Positions 6,682-17,337 of a stretch of DNA of 64,000 nt are shown here, piece after piece (position 1 is the first letter of the stretch; each line of letters begins with the position of its first letter). Source of the DNA: Herbaspirillum aquaticum (GTDB lineage Bacteria > Pseudomonadota > Gammaproteobacteria > Burkholderiales > Burkholderiaceae_D); NCBI RefSeq assembly GCF_002213425.1, contig NZ_NJGV01000007.1, positions 1 through 64,000 on the forward strand. The letters are read 5' to 3'. The position numbers were made by a program, and so were the translations under genes. The notes below the pieces were generated by a model. The model saw only the letters and a program-made list of their open reading frames with translations. It had not been told where the DNA came from and did no database searches.

Positions 6682-9447
6682 TCAGGGCTGGCTGGCCTTG
6701 GCCTCATCCCGTGCAATCACCACGGTCATGCGTGCCGGATCGATGTACTTGCGCACGGCCGCATTCAGTTGTGCCAGCGTGAGATCGGCCAGTTTGAGAT
6801 CCAGCTGCTGCTGCCACAGGAAGCTGCGGTCCAGGTTCATCAGTGCGCTCCAGCTGGTAGCGATGCCGCCATCACCGGCGCGCTGCTGGTTGCGCTGTTG
6901 CAGGATGCCGGACTTGGCGCGCAACAGTTCCTCTTCGGTAAAGCCATCCTTGATGAGCCGGGCAATTTCTTCGCGCACGGCCGCGTCGACCTTGTCCAAG
7001 TTCTGCGGGGCAGCGATGGCGCGCACGCTGAAGTAACCCGCATCGCTGATGGCGCCGACCTGCAAGCCGCTGTTGATGCCATAGGACAAACCATCCTTCT
7101 GGCGGATGCGGTCAGCCAGGCGCGACTTCAGGCTGGAGCCGCCGAGCAGGTAATTGGCCACGGCCAGGGCCGGATAGTCCGGATCGTCATCACGCAGGCG
7201 GATGTTCTGGCGGGCCAGGTAGACACCGTTTTCCTTGTCCGGCGTATCGATGACGATGCGCTTGGGCGCAATGTCGGCCCAGGTCTGCAGGACGCGCGCG
7301 TAGGGCGCCCCACTGGCCCAGCCGCCGAAGGCCGCATCGATCGCCTTGCGCGCAGCCTGCGCATCGAAGTCACCGACCACGGCGACCTCGCCATGCGAGG
7401 CACCGTAGAAGCGGCGATGGAAGGCCTGCACCTGTTCCAGCGTCACGGCCTGCACGGCGGCGATGCGCTGCTCCAGCGTCTGGGCGGCGCGCCAGTCGCC
7501 GTCCGGGTAATGGTTGAAATGCAGTTGCAGCGCTTCGCCGGCACGGGAGTCCGGCTCCTTGCGCGTGGCTTCCAGCGCGGCCACGGTCTCATTTTTCAAC
7601 TGCGCAAATTCAGCGGGATCCATGCGCGGATGGCGCAGCACTTCGCCCACCAGCGCAAACGCCGGGACCAGATTCTCGCGCGTGGTCTGGAAACGATAGA
7701 CGTTGCCGTTGATCTTCAGGCGCGTGAATTCGTCGGCGAGCTGGCGGCGATCCAGATCGCGCGTACCCCGCATGAGCATGGCCGCCGTCAGCGAGGCCAC
7801 GGCACGCTGGCCGAACAGGCTCTCGGCATCGCCAAACTCCAGGTTCATGCTGACCGACACCGTCTGCCCGCGCGATTGCTTGGGCAGCAGTGCCAGCTTC
7901 AGTGCGGTGTGGGGCGGCTGGCCTGGCGCCACGCGGGTGGTGCGCTGTTCGATGTTGCCCGGTGCCGGATCGAACGCTTCGCCCGAGGCGATGGCTGCAC
8001 GCGGCTGGTATTGCGCCAGCAGCGATTCCAGGCTCGGTGCCGGCGGGACCTCGGCGCGCTGCGGATGATCTTCCGGCAAATAAAGGCCGACGGTACGGTT
8101 GTCGCGGCGGAAGTAGCGGCCAGCAGCCGCAGCGATGTCAGCACTGGTCAGGCGCTGTTCCAGGTCGCGTTCGATGAAGACCAGGCGCCAGTCGCCGCGT
8201 GCAATCGCATTGGACATCGCTACCGCCATCTGCTGCGGATTGTTCTGCAGCGTCTCGAAGTTGTTGGCGCTCTCGCGGCGCAGGCGCGCGATTTCTTCGG
8301 CGGTCGGCGGGGCGGTGCTGAAGGACTCGACGGCGCTGATCATGGCCTGCTTGACCGGCTCGATGTCGGCGCCTGCCTTGACCTGCGCCACGATCATCTG
8401 CAGCCCCGGCGCGTAGCCGCTCAGCGGCATCGCATAGACCTGCGTGGCCAGCCCTTTTTCCACCAGCAGCTTGTGCAGGCGGCCATTGGGCGTGTCGGTC
8501 AGGATGTCGCTGGCAAACGAGAGGGCGGTGGCATCCGGATGCAGCGCCGAGGGCATCTTGTAACCCAGCGCCACCAGTTGCAGGTCACCCCGGCGGCGGA
8601 TCGCGAACTGGCGTTCGCCGTCCTGGGTCGGCTCCACGGTCCAGAATTCAGGCAGCTTGCGCTTGGGCTTGGGGATGCGGCCGAAGCTCTGGTTGACCCA
8701 TTGCAGCACCTGCGCCGGATCGAACTTGCCGGCGATGAGCAGCACCGCGTTGTCGGGCTGGTAGTAGGTGCGGTAGAAGGCCTGCAGGTTTTCGATGCGC
8801 ACGTTCTCGATGTCGCTGCGCGCGCCGATGGTGTTGCGGCCATAGCTGTGCCAGTCGTAGGCCACGCTCTGCATGCGCTTCAACATCACGCGCGGGGGCG
8901 AGGTTTCGCCGGATTCAAACTCGTTGCGCACCACCGTCATCTCGCTGTCGAGATCCTTGCGTGCGATACGGGAATTGACCATACGGTCGGCTTCCATGCT
9001 GATCGCCCATTGCAGGTTGTCCTTGCCGGCCTCGAAGGTTTCGTAATAGTTGGTGCGGTCCAGCCAGGTGGTGCCGTTGAAGTTCATGCCGCGCTTGCTG
9101 AATTCCTGCGGGATCGCCGGGTTGCGCGGCGAGCCCTTGAACATCAGGTGTTCCAGCAGGTGCGCCATGCCGGTCTCGCCGTAGTTTTCGTGGCGTGAGC
9201 CGACCAGGTAGGTGATGTTGACCGTGACCGTGGGCTTGGAATCGTCCGGCAGCAGGAGCAGCTTGAAGCCATTGGCAAAGCGGTATTCGCTGATCCCCTC
9301 GGCGCTGGGGCCTTGCGTGACGCCGGGCGGCAGCGTCGGTGCAGTGCTGGCCGCCGGACTGGCGGTGGCCGCCCGGGCCCAGGGGGAAACAAAGGTAAAG
9401 CCGAGACTGACGGCAAGCACGGCAAGGCGCAGATGACGCAGGGACAA
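6682..9447 (-). CDS. M16 family zinc metallopeptidase (two-domain, pitrilysin-like)
   Basis: Predicted exported protease of 921 residues. Residues 1-26 look like a signal peptide (hydrophobic core LAVLAVSLGFTF, then ARA). The inverted zinc motif HxxEH is seen as HLLEH at residues 96-100, in the usual context TGMAHLLEHLMFKG, with the downstream conserved ETF and E(S)EMTVVRNEFE third ligand region near residue 170. Two M16 repeats follow, each about 430 residues; the second half has lost HxxEH, as is normal for the class that uses it as a clamp. The start is a TTG at 9447 preceded by GGAG; no ATG fits. It stands alone, convergent with rpiA. Substrate unknown; related proteins degrade peptides in the periplasm. 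Confidence 0.9.
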   Translation of the reverse strand: MSLRHLRLAVLAVSLGFTFVSPWARAATASPAASTAPTLPPGVTQGPSAEGISEYRFANGFKLLLLPDDSKPTVTVNITYLVGSRHENYGETGMAHLLEHLMFKGSPRNPAIPQEFSKRGMNFNGTTWLDRTNYYETFEAGKDNLQWAISMEADRMVNSRIARKDLDSEMTVVRNEFESGETSPPRVMLKRMQSVAYDWHSYGRNTIGARSDIENVRIENLQAFYRTYYQPDNAVLLIAGKFDPAQVLQWVNQSFGRIPKPKRKLPEFWTVEPTQDGERQFAIRRRGDLQLVALGYKMPSALHPDATALSFASDILTDTPNGRLHKLLVEKGLATQVYAMPLSGYAPGLQMIVAQVKAGADIEPVKQAMISAVESFSTAPPTAEEIARLRRESANNFETLQNNPQQMAVAMSNAIARGDWRLVFIERDLEQRLTSADIAAAAGRYFRRDNRTVGLYLPEDHPQRAEVPPAPSLESLLAQYQPRAAIASGEAFDPAPGNIEQRTTRVAPGQPPHTALKLALLPKQSRGQTVSVSMNLEFGDAESLFGQRAVASLTAAMLMRGTRDLDRRQLADEFTRLKINGNVYRFQTTRENLVPAFALVGEVLRHPRMDPAEFAQLKNETVAALEATRKEPDSRAGEALQLHFNHYPDGDWRAAQTLEQRIAAVQAVTLEQVQAFHRRFYGASHGEVAVVGDFDAQAARKAIDAAFGGWASGAPYARVLQTWADIAPKRIVIDTPDKENGVYLARQNIRLRDDDPDYPALAVANYLLGGSSLKSRLADRIRQKDGLSYGINSGLQVGAISDAGYFSVRAIAAPQNLDKVDAAVREEIARLIKDGFTEEELLRAKSGILQQRNQQRAGDGGIATSWSALMNLDRSFLWQQQLDLKLADLTLAQLNAAVRKYIDPARMTVVIARDEAKASQP

Positions 9448-9537
9448 GATGAGCTCCAGCGGGAAGTCGGTAGGGAATCAGGGATCCGGAGTCGGCATTG
9501 TAGACGAGCCAGCCGCCGTGATGCGTCAGCCAAAACA

Positions 9538-9566
9538 AACGCCGCCGTGGCGAACCAGGGCGGCGT
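9538..9566 (-). terminator. Terminator after yggX
   Basis: Stem AACGCCGCC / GGCGGCGTT with a 12-base loop, followed on the minus strand by TGTTTTGG. It closes the argA-yggX direction before the M16 gene. Confidence 0.75.
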
Positions 9567-9595
9567 TGCGGCGATGCTTGGACGATCCGGCCAGC

Positions 9596-9868
9596 TTACT
9601 CGCTCGGCGGCACGTAACCGGCGGCGGCATCGGCGCCTTCGCCGAAGAAGTGCTTTTCCATTTGCGCGGCCAGATACTTGCGGGCGCGGGCGTCGGCCAG
9701 CATCAGGCGGTTTTCGTTGACCAGCATGGTCTGGTGCTTGAGCCAGGCGGCCCAGGCTTCCTTGGAGACACTTTCATAAATGCGCTTGCCCAGCTCGCCC
9801 GGATAGGGCGGGAAGTCCAGGCCTTCGGCTTCCTTGTTCAGTTTGATGCAGTGGACCATGCGTGCCAT
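9596..9868 (-). CDS. yggX: YggX family Fe(2+)-trafficking / oxidative damage protection protein
   Basis: Small cytosolic protein of 90 residues linked in enteric bacteria to iron trafficking and protection of Fe-S enzymes from oxidants. The N-terminus [20 protein letters not shown] carries the single conserved Cys at position 7, followed by the family motifs [10 protein letters not shown] and [14 protein letters not shown]. Length and spacing match the family throughout. It follows argA on the same strand after 97 bp and is closed by a hairpin at 9538-9566, so co-transcription with argA is possible. Confidence 0.96.
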   Translation of the reverse strand: MARMVHCIKLNKEAEGLDFPPYPGELGKRIYESVSKEAWAAWLKHQTMLVNENRLMLADARARKYLAAQMEKHFFGEGADAAAGYVPPSE

Positions 9869-9965
9869 GTCGATTCCTTGGTTCGTTAAGTTGAAATGCC
9901 TGGGACGGGCGGGCCAGCGATGGGGGTCAGCGGTTGAGCCTGCTCACGTCCTGACGGAAAAATGA

Positions 9966-11279
9966 TTAATACAAATTCTTGATCAGTACCTGCGACTTGC
10001 GCTGCCAGTTGTAGATCTGCTGGCGATCCTGCGGCAGGTCGTTGACACCGGCCAGCACGAAGCCGCGCTTCAGGAACCAGTGCGAGGTGCGGGTGGTGAG
10101 CACGAAGAGCTTGGTCAGCCCGGCCTCGCGCGCGCGGGTTTCGATGTGCTTCAGGATACGGTCGCCGTCGCCCTGGCCCTGTACTTCCGGATTGACGGTG
10201 AGGCAGGCCATCTCGCCCATGCGTTCCTTGGGGAAGGGATACAGGGCAGCACAGCCGAAGATGACGTTGTCGTGTTCGATCACGGAGAAGTAGTCGATTT
10301 CCCGTTCGATCAGTTCGCGGCCGCGCTTGACCAGGGTGCCATCGGCTTCCAGCGGTTCGATCAGCTTGAGGATGCCGCCCACGTCCTCGATGGTGGCCTG
10401 GCGCAGGCTTTCCAGGTTCTCGTAGGTGACCATGGTGCCCACGCCGTCGTGGGTGAACAGTTCCAGCAGGGCCGACCCATCAGTGGAGAAGGGCACGATG
10501 TGGGCGCGCGAGACGCCCGCATTGCAGGCCTTGACCACGCTGGCCAGGTAGAAGGCCGCATCCGCGGGCAGGAAGCCGGCCGACAGCACGGCCTCGGCCT
10601 GGTGCGAGGACAGCTCGCGGATTTCAGCGCCGCCGGCATCCTTCATCAGCGGGGTCTCCGACAGGAAGATCAGCTTTTCGGCGCGCAGCGCGATGGCGGC
10701 GGATACGGCCACGTCTTCCATGGTCAGGTTGAAGGCTTCGCCGGTGGGCGAGAAACCCAGCGGCGAGAGCAGCACGATGCCGCCCGCGTTCATGATGGGC
10801 TGGATGACGTCGGCAGCGATCTTGCGGACCACGCCGGTCAGTTGCAGGTCCACGCCATCGATGACGCCCATCGGACGGGCCGTGACGAAGTTGCCGGAGA
10901 TCACGCGGATGGCCGAATGCGCCATGGGCGTATTGGGCAGGCCCTGGCTGAAGGCGGCCTCGATATCCAGGCGCAGTTCGCCGGCGGCTTCCTTGGCGCA
11001 TTCCAGCGCGGCGCTGTCGGTCACGCGCAGGCCGTTCTGGAAGCGCGCCTCGACATTGCGCAGGGCCAGCTGCTCGGCCACCTGCGGGCGCGAGCCATGC
11101 ACCACCACCACGCGGATGCCCAGCGCATGCAGCAGCGAGAGATCCTGGGCCAGCACCTGCAAGCCGCCGGCCGTGACCAGCTCGCCCGGGAAGGCGACCA
11201 CGAAGGTCTTGCCGCGGAAGGCGTGGACATAGGGCGCGACGGAACGCAGCCAGTTGACGAATTCGGTCTGTTTTTCCAT
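9966..11279 (-). CDS. argA: Amino-acid N-acetyltransferase (N-acetylglutamate synthase)
   Basis: Catalyses acetyl-CoA + glutamate to N-acetylglutamate, the first step of arginine synthesis. The 437-residue protein has an amino-acid kinase-like domain at about 20-290 (VVVVHGSRPQV; PIMNAGGIVLLSPLGFSPTGE), which binds arginine for feedback inhibition, and a GNAT acetyltransferase domain at about 295-437 (CLTVNPEVQGQGDGDRIL, the acetyl-CoA loop). That fusion is the classical ArgA layout. The start at 11279 is preferred; an in-frame ATG at 11288 overlaps a perfect TATAAT. The -10 box at 11287-11292 would start transcription at about 11280, so the mRNA may have almost no leader. No ArgR box was recognised. 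hrpA is divergent. Confidence 0.95.
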   Translation of the reverse strand: MEKQTEFVNWLRSVAPYVHAFRGKTFVVAFPGELVTAGGLQVLAQDLSLLHALGIRVVVVHGSRPQVAEQLALRNVEARFQNGLRVTDSAALECAKEAAGELRLDIEAAFSQGLPNTPMAHSAIRVISGNFVTARPMGVIDGVDLQLTGVVRKIAADVIQPIMNAGGIVLLSPLGFSPTGEAFNLTMEDVAVSAAIALRAEKLIFLSETPLMKDAGGAEIRELSSHQAEAVLSAGFLPADAAFYLASVVKACNAGVSRAHIVPFSTDGSALLELFTHDGVGTMVTYENLESLRQATIEDVGGILKLIEPLEADGTLVKRGRELIEREIDYFSVIEHDNVIFGCAALYPFPKERMGEMACLTVNPEVQGQGDGDRILKHIETRAREAGLTKLFVLTTRTSHWFLKRGFVLAGVNDLPQDRQQIYNWQRKSQVLIKNLY

Positions 11280-11286
11280 GACGCGC

Positions 11287-11292
11287 ATTATA
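11287..11292 (-). promoter_or_regulatory. Consensus -10 box immediately before argA
   Basis: A perfect TATAAT read on the minus strand ends 7 bases before the argA ATG. The expected transcription start is 0-2 bases before the start codon. The -35 region is poor. No ribosome binding site can fit between them. Confidence 0.5.
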
Positions 11293-11426
11293 ACCAGCGT
11301 CGCGGCGGGCCGTAGGCTTGCGGGCCGCATCGGGGCAGATTTCTTGCACGGATGTTGCAAAGCGGAGCCAACCGGCCCGCTGCCGGCTGAAAAACCTGCA
11401 CCATCGGCCGTCCAGCCGCACGCAGC

Positions 11427-11455
11427 CTGACCGGGCGGGCGGTGGCAGGTATAAT
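11427..11455 (+). promoter_or_regulatory. Promoter of hrpA
   Basis: CTGACC at 11427-11432 and a perfect TATAAT at 11450-11455, 17 bases apart. The predicted start lies near 11461-11463, only 2-4 bases before the hrpA ATG at 11465. The stretch before the ATG has no ribosome binding site. Confidence 0.6.
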
Positions 11456-11464
11456 GTCGGCCTC

Positions 11465-14400
11465 ATGTCCGTTACCAAAGCACCCAATACTCCCCCCGGC
11501 GGCCAAGCGCAGCAGAACCCGCAACAAGATCGTCCGCGCGGCCCGCGCGAGCAGCGAGGCCCGCGTCGCGCCGCCGCTGCCGAGCCTGCTGCACACGCCG
11601 CGCCGCCCGTGCGCAATCCGCTGCCGCCGGTCACTTTCCCCGAAGAGCTGCCGGTCTCCGGCCGTCGCCACGAGATCGCCGAGGCCCTGCGGGCGCACCA
11701 GGTCATCATCGTCAGCGGCGAGACCGGTTCCGGCAAGACCACCCAGCTGCCCAAGATCTGTCTGGAGCTGGGCCGTGGCGAAAAGGGCCTGATCGGCCAC
11801 ACCCAGCCGCGCCGTATCGCCGCCTCTTCCACCGCCAAGCGCATCGCCCAGGAACTCAATTCCCCGCCGGGCGAGCTGGTCGGCTACAAGGTCCGCTTCA
11901 ACGACACCCTCTCCAAGGGCGCGTGGATCAAGCTGATGACCGACGGCATCCTGCTGGCCGAGACGCAGACCGATCCGCTCTTGCGCCAGTACGACACCAT
12001 CATCATCGACGAGGCGCATGAACGCAGCCTCAACATCGATTTCCTGCTGGGCTACCTGAAGCAGCTGCTGCCCAAGCGCCCCGACCTGAAGATCATCATC
12101 ACCTCGGCCACCATCGATGCCGACCGCTTCGCCCGCCATTTCGGCCGCGAGGTCAAGGGCGAGATCGTGCCGGCGCCGGTAATCGAGGTCTCGGGCCGCC
12201 TCTATCCGGTGGAGATCCGCTATCGTCCCATCGACAATGCCGATCGCAGCGGCGTCTCGACCGAAGTGGCGCAGGCCCGTGCGCGCGCCGAGGGCCGCGC
12301 CAGCCAGGCCCAGAAGGACCGCGAACAGCGCGACCTGATGGATGCCGTGGTCGATGCCGTGGACGAACTGGCGCGCATCGGGTCCGGTGACGTGCTGGTG
12401 TTCCTGCCGGGCGAGCGCGAGATTCGCGATGCCGCCGAGGCGCTGCGCAAGCATCATCCGCCGCATGTGGAGATCCTGCCGCTGTTTGCGCGCCTCTCCG
12501 CCCAAGAGCAGGAGCGCGTCTTCAAGACCAGCAATGCCCGCCGCATCGTGCTGGCGACCAATGTGGCCGAAACTTCACTGACCGTGCCGGGAATCCGCTA
12601 TGTGGTCGATGCCGGTCTCGCTCGTGTGAAGCGTTACAGCTATCGCAACAAGGTCGAACAATTGCAGATCGAGCCGGTAGCGCAATCGGCCGCCAACCAG
12701 CGTGCCGGCCGATGCGGCCGGGTGGCGGCGGGCGTGTGCATCCGCCTGTATGACGAGCAGGATTTCCTGCAGCGCCCCAAGTTCACCGATCCCGAGATCC
12801 TGCGCTCGTCGCTGGCCTCGGTCATCTTGCGCATGAAGTCGCTGCATCTGACGGATGTGGAGAGCTTCCCCTTCATCGAACCGCCGCTGGGCCGCGCCAT
12901 TGCCGACGGCTACCAGCTCCTGCAGGAACTGGGCGCGGTGGAAGAGCAGGGCGGCGTCAATCGCCTGACGGCACTGGGCAAGCAGCTGGCCCGCCTGCCG
13001 CTGGATCCGCGCGTGGGCCGAATGATCCTGGCCGGCCGAGACAATGCCTGCCTGACCGAATTGCTCATCATCGCCGCAGCGGTATCCGTGCAGGACCCGC
13101 GCGACCGGCCCATGGATGCGCAGAATGCGGCCGACAACGCCCACAAGAAATTCGCCGACGAGAAGTCGGAATTTGCCAGCTATCTCAAGATCTGGAAGTG
13201 GTTCGAAGAGGCCATCGCGCACAAGAAATCGAATCGCCAGTTGCAGGAACATTGCCGCGAGAATTTCCTTTCGCAATTGCGCCTGCGTGAATGGCGCGAT
13301 GTCCATTCGCAGTTGCTGACCATCGTCAAGGAACAGGGCTGGCGCCTCAACGAGGCCCCGGCCACCTACGATCAACTGCACCTGGCCTTGCTGACCGGCT
13401 TGCTGGGCAACGTCGGTTTCAAGAGCGAGGACGATGCGCAATACCTGGGCGCGCGCGGCATCAAGTTCAACATCTGGCCTGGTGCGCACCTGACCAAGAA
13501 GCCCGGCCGCTGGGTGATGGCGGCCGAGCTGGTCGATACTGCGCGCCTGTACGCGCGCTGCGTGGCCAACATCCAGCCCGAGTGGCTGGAAAAACTCGGC
13601 GGCCATCTGCTCAAGAAGTCCTGGGGCGAACCGCGCTGGGAAAAGCGTGCCGCCCAGGTCACTGCCTCCGAGCGGGCCACGCTCTATGGCCTGGTGGTGT
13701 ACAGCCAGCGCCGCATCAACTACGGCAAGATCAACCCGGCTGAAGCGCGCGAGATCTTCATTCGCGATGCGCTGGTCGGTGGCGACTTCGAGACGCGCGC
13801 GCCGTTTTTCGCGCACAACCAGAAGCTGGTGCGCGAGATCGAGAACCTGGAACACAAATCGCGCCGCCTCGATGTGCTGGTGGACGATGAACTGATCATC
13901 GGTTTCTACGACAAGCTGATCCCGCACGATATCTGCAATGGTGTCGATTTCGAGAAGTGGCACAAGGAAGCCACCGCCGCCGATCCCAAGCTGCTGTACC
14001 TGAACCGTGACGACCTGATGCGCCACGAAGCAGCAGGCGTGACCACCGAGCTTTTCCCCAAGACCATGAACGTGGCGGGCATCGCCATGGCCTTGAGCTA
14101 TCACTTCGAACCCGGTGCGGCCCGCGATGGCGTGACCCTGACCGTGCCGCTGTATGCGCTCAACCAGGTCTCCTCGGACCGCTGTGACTGGCTGGTGCCG
14201 GGCATGTTGAAGGAGAAGGTGCACCTGCTGCTGAAGTCCCTGCCGCAGAAGCTGCGCCGCCATTGCGTACCGCTGCCCGATTACGCTGCGCGATTCTGCG
14301 AGCGCATGGAAGAGCGCAAGACCTTCGGCCGGGGCAACCTGATCGACGCCATCATTGCCGACATCCGCGAGCAGATCACGATCCTGGTCAAGCCCAGCGA

Positions 14401-15526
14401 CTTCAAGCAGGAGACGCTGTCGGCGCACCATGCGATGAACTTCAAGATCGTCGATGAGCATGGACGGCAGCTGGAGATGGGGCGCAACCTTGCCGCCTTG
14501 CAGGCCGAATTCGGCGGACAGGCACGCCAGCAGTTCCAGAAGCTGGCCGAGCAGGTGGCCATTGCCCCGCGCGAGGATGAGGACAGCGCCGCACCCGCGC
14601 CCGCTGCCGCACCCGGCAAGCCCGTTCCGAGCGCAGCCCCGGCGGCCCCCGCTTCGGTGGGCGAGTACAGCAATCTCACCAGTTGGAGTTTCGGTGAATT
14701 GCCGGAGCTGCTGGAGATCACGCGCGGCAGTGGCAAGCAGGCGCAGACACTGATCGGATTCCCGGCGCTGGTGGATCGCAAGACGCATTGCGATCTGGAA
14801 GTTTTCGATGATCCGGCCGAGGCGGCGCGTTTCCATTACGCTGGCCTGCGTCGGCTCTTTGCCTTGCAGATGAAGGAGCAGCTGAAGTATCTGGAGAAGA
14901 ACATTCCGGGCCTGCAGCAGATGGGCATGCAATTCATGGCACTGGGTTCGCAGGAAGAGTTGCGTGAACAGATCCTCAATGCAGGCCTGGAACGCGCCTT
15001 CCTGCAGGACCCGCTGCCGCGCAACGCGGATGAATTCAATCGCCGCCGTGATGAAGGCAAGGCGCGGCTGGGTTTGCTGGTCAACGAGATCGCGCGCCTG
15101 TGCGGACAGGTGCTGGCCGAGTATCACGCGCTGCCCAAGAAGCTGCAGGGTATCAAGGCCCATGCGGCTGCTGCGGCTGACATGCAGGCGCAGTTGGCAC
15201 AACTGGTGGGCAAGCGTTTTGTTGCGGAAACGGATTACGGCAACCTGAGCCACTATCCGCGCTACCTCAAGGCCATCAATGTGCGGCTGGACAAGCTGCG
15301 TGCTGATCCAGCCCGCGATACGCGGCTGCTGGCGGAGTGGAATTCGGTTGCCTTGCCCTATCAGCGCGCCCTGAAGGACCGCGCCGGCCGGGTCGATCCC
15401 AAGATGACCGAGTTCCGCTGGATGCTGGAGGAACTGCGCGTGTCGCTCTATGCGCAGGAACTGAAGACGCCGATGCCGGTGTCGGTGAAGCGTTTGCAGA
15501 AGGTGTGGGAGAGCATGCAGCGGTGA
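11465..15526 (+). CDS. hrpA: ATP-dependent RNA helicase HrpA (DEAH box)
   Basis: DEAH-box helicase of 1353 residues, in the size range of bacterial HrpA (about 1300). The first 55 residues are a Pro/Gln/Arg-rich disordered tail. Then come the Walker A GETGSGKT (85-92), the DEAH box (182-185, in [10 protein letters not shown]), the SAT motif ([11 protein letters not shown]), and motif [15 protein letters not shown]. These are followed by the HA2/ratchet and OB regions and the long HrpA-only C-terminal half, which contains an Ala/Pro linker near residue 1040-1060. In E. coli HrpA resolves stalled ribosomes and processes fimbrial mRNA; the role here is inferred from family. Its promoter places the start only a few bases before the ATG. 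dcd follows after 110 bp. Confidence 0.95.
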   Translation: MSVTKAPNTPPGGQAQQNPQQDRPRGPREQRGPRRAAAAEPAAHAAPPVRNPLPPVTFPEELPVSGRRHEIAEALRAHQVIIVSGETGSGKTTQLPKICLELGRGEKGLIGHTQPRRIAASSTAKRIAQELNSPPGELVGYKVRFNDTLSKGAWIKLMTDGILLAETQTDPLLRQYDTIIIDEAHERSLNIDFLLGYLKQLLPKRPDLKIIITSATIDADRFARHFGREVKGEIVPAPVIEVSGRLYPVEIRYRPIDNADRSGVSTEVAQARARAEGRASQAQKDREQRDLMDAVVDAVDELARIGSGDVLVFLPGEREIRDAAEALRKHHPPHVEILPLFARLSAQEQERVFKTSNARRIVLATNVAETSLTVPGIRYVVDAGLARVKRYSYRNKVEQLQIEPVAQSAANQRAGRCGRVAAGVCIRLYDEQDFLQRPKFTDPEILRSSLASVILRMKSLHLTDVESFPFIEPPLGRAIADGYQLLQELGAVEEQGGVNRLTALGKQLARLPLDPRVGRMILAGRDNACLTELLIIAAAVSVQDPRDRPMDAQNAADNAHKKFADEKSEFASYLKIWKWFEEAIAHKKSNRQLQEHCRENFLSQLRLREWRDVHSQLLTIVKEQGWRLNEAPATYDQLHLALLTGLLGNVGFKSEDDAQYLGARGIKFNIWPGAHLTKKPGRWVMAAELVDTARLYARCVANIQPEWLEKLGGHLLKKSWGEPRWEKRAAQVTASERATLYGLVVYSQRRINYGKINPAEAREIFIRDALVGGDFETRAPFFAHNQKLVREIENLEHKSRRLDVLVDDELIIGFYDKLIPHDICNGVDFEKWHKEATAADPKLLYLNRDDLMRHEAAGVTTELFPKTMNVAGIAMALSYHFEPGAARDGVTLTVPLYALNQVSSDRCDWLVPGMLKEKVHLLLKSLPQKLRRHCVPLPDYAARFCERMEERKTFGRGNLIDAIIADIREQITILVKPSDFKQETLSAHHAMNFKIVDEHGRQLEMGRNLAALQAEFGGQARQQFQKLAEQVAIAPREDEDSAAPAPAAAPGKPVPSAAPAAPASVGEYSNLTSWSFGELPELLEITRGSGKQAQTLIGFPALVDRKTHCDLEVFDDPAEAARFHYAGLRRLFALQMKEQLKYLEKNIPGLQQMGMQFMALGSQEELREQILNAGLERAFLQDPLPRNADEFNRRRDEGKARLGLLVNEIARLCGQVLAEYHALPKKLQGIKAHAAAAADMQAQLAQLVGKRFVAETDYGNLSHYPRYLKAINVRLDKLRADPARDTRLLAEWNSVALPYQRALKDRAGRVDPKMTEFRWMLEELRVSLYAQELKTPMPVSVKRLQKVWESMQR

Positions 15527-15636
15527 TGGGCTGGCCGTGGGCTGGAAGCGTTCTGCAGAGCGCTTCCAGTCTGCATTTCAGCCGATTTCGTCCATTTTCG
15601 CGTAAAATGCGGGATTCTTTGAATACGTTGAATACC

Positions 15637-16206
15637 ATGGCCATCAAGTCAGACAAGTGGATCCGCCGCATGGCGGAGCAGGAAGGAATGATCGAACCCT
15701 ACGAGCCCGGGCAGGTGCGCCTGGCCGCTGACGGGAGCAAGATCGTTTCCTACGGCACCTCGTCCTATGGCTACGATATCCGCTGCGCCAACGAATTCAA
15801 GATCTTCACCAACATCAATTCCACCATCGTCGATCCCAAGAACTTCGATGAGAAATCCTTCGTGGATTTCAAGGGCGATGTCTGCATCATCCCTCCCAAT
15901 TCCTTCGCCCTGGCCCGCACCGTGGAATACTTCCGCATCCCGCGCAGCGTGCTGACCATCTGCCTGGGCAAGTCGACCTATGCGCGCTGCGGCATCATCG
16001 TCAACGTCACTCCCTTCGAGCCGGAATGGGAAGGCTATGTGACCCTGGAGTTCTCCAACACCACGCCGCTGCCCGCCAAGATCTACGCCGGTGAAGGCTG
16101 CGCCCAGGTGCTGTTCTTCGAGAGCGATGAAGTCTGCGAGACCTCCTACAAGGATCGCGGCGGCAAGTACCAGGGCCAGCATGGCGTGACCTTGCCCAAG
16201 ACCTGA
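15637..16206 (+). CDS. dcd: dCTP deaminase
   Basis: Deaminates dCTP to dUTP, feeding dTMP synthesis through dUTPase and thymidylate synthase. The 189-residue protein fits the family length exactly. Signatures: [13 protein letters not shown] (about 42-54), [10 protein letters not shown], and the catalytic-site segment containing PGKST-like [11 protein letters not shown] with the Arg and the downstream [14 protein letters not shown] with the catalytic Glu. The ATG at 15637 gives the canonical MAIKSDKWI start; upstream in-frame codons are read-through from the hrpA end. A strong terminator follows at 16231. thyA lies in the same window at 30.1 kb but is not linked. Confidence 0.97.
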   Translation: MAIKSDKWIRRMAEQEGMIEPYEPGQVRLAADGSKIVSYGTSSYGYDIRCANEFKIFTNINSTIVDPKNFDEKSFVDFKGDVCIIPPNSFALARTVEYFRIPRSVLTICLGKSTYARCGIIVNVTPFEPEWEGYVTLEFSNTTPLPAKIYAGEGCAQVLFFESDEVCETSYKDRGGKYQGQHGVTLPKT

Positions 16207-16230
16207 AAACGATATAAACCATATCGGCAG

Positions 16231-16267
16231 TACAAAAAATGGCTTCCGGAAGGAAGCCATTTTTGTA
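16231..16267. terminator. Bidirectional terminator between dcd and the LysR gene
   Basis: AAAAATGGCTTCC / GGAAGCCATTTTT, perfect 13-bp stem with a minimal loop. Works for both convergent genes. Confidence 0.92.
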
Positions 16268-16310
16268 TCGAACAATGGATAGCCATATCCCGGCGATATG
16301 CCTGCCGACA

Positions 16311-17237
16311 TCAGCGTCGCTTGCGTCCCGCACTCAGTTTCAACGCCTCTTCGCGCATCAAGCGCGCTGCCCCGCTGATGCTGCCGGTCCGGTAAGCCAG
16401 GTGCAGCGGCGCTTTCAGCTCGGGCGCGCCGGTCAGCTTGAGATAGACCACCCCCTCCGCATTGACCCGCGTCATCGACGCCGGGATGATGGCCACCCCC
16501 ACACCCGCCGCTACCAGCGAAAGCGTGGAGAGATTCTTGCGCGCTTCCTGGATCACCTGCGGGGAGAAACCTGCGGCATGGCAGGCCGCGATGATGGTGT
16601 CGTACAGGCCGGGGCCATTGGGCCGGCGCGTCATGATGAAGGATTCCTCGGCCAGCGCGTGCAGGGCGATGCTCTTGCGCTTGCCTTGCTCGGCCAGTGG
16701 ATGGTCGATCGGCAACGCGGCCACCATGTCTTCCACCAGCATGGTCTCGATGGTCAGGCCGCCGGAATCCCCCACGGGAGAACGCACGAAGGCCAGGTCC
16801 AGCCGCTTGGCGCGCAGCGCTTCGATCAGCTCGTTGGTGTTGCTCTCTTCCACCGTCATCGCCACATCCGGCGCATCGGTACGGAAGGCGCGGATCACCG
16901 AATGCACGAAGGGATGCAACGAAGCCGATTCGGTAAAGCCCACGCCTATGCGTCCCATCTTGCCCCGGGCGATGCGGCGCACGCTGGCCACCGTCGTATC
17001 GAGTTGTGCCAGCAGGGCGCGGGCATCGTTGAACAGGGCGGTGCCGCTGTCGGTCAGTTCCATGCCGCGCGGCAGGCGGTTGAACAGCGTCACGCCCAGT
17101 TCGCGCTCCAGCAGGCGGATCTGTTGCGACAGCGGCGGCTGCTGGATGCCGATGCGCTCGGCCGCCTTGGTCAGGTGGCCCTCTTCAGCCACGGCGATGA
17201 AGTAGCGCAAGAGGCGCAGGTCGATGGAAGGTGACAT
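16311..17237 (-). CDS. LysR family transcriptional regulator
   Basis: A 308-residue LTTR. The winged helix-turn-helix covers residues 5-65 (LRLLRYFIAVAEEGHLTKAA, then QPPLSQQIRLLERELGVTLF), followed by a two-lobe effector domain from about residue 90. The EEGHLTKAAERIGIQQPPLS pattern resembles the BenM/CatM and CynR branch. The start at 17237 gives the standard N-terminus but lacks a strong ribosome binding site; an in-frame ATG at 17279 would add 14 residues. It is divergent from the two-gene chromate transporter with about 100 bp between starts, the usual LTTR arrangement, so it probably controls those genes. The co-inducer cannot be told. Confidence 0.88.
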   Translation of the reverse strand: MSPSIDLRLLRYFIAVAEEGHLTKAAERIGIQQPPLSQQIRLLERELGVTLFNRLPRGMELTDSGTALFNDARALLAQLDTTVASVRRIARGKMGRIGVGFTESASLHPFVHSVIRAFRTDAPDVAMTVEESNTNELIEALRAKRLDLAFVRSPVGDSGGLTIETMLVEDMVAALPIDHPLAEQGKRKSIALHALAEESFIMTRRPNGPGLYDTIIAACHAAGFSPQVIQEARKNLSTLSLVAAGVGVAIIPASMTRVNAEGVVYLKLTGAPELKAPLHLAYRTGSISGAARLMREEALKLSAGRKRR

Positions 17238-17337
17238 ATCGATAGAATATGGATAGGGTGTATGACATATATTAGACAAAAACCCCCCTCAAGCGTAGCC
17301 TTTCATGCATGCGGCAATCTCGCCGCGCTTGCACGAG

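Noticed and set aside
6769-9198. An 809-codon open frame on the plus strand across the M16 gene
   Set aside because: Antisense shadow; the M16 zinc motif and both repeats are intact on the minus strand.
12575-15253. An 892-codon open frame on the minus strand across hrpA
   Set aside because: The same antisense effect; hrpA motifs are complete on the plus strand.
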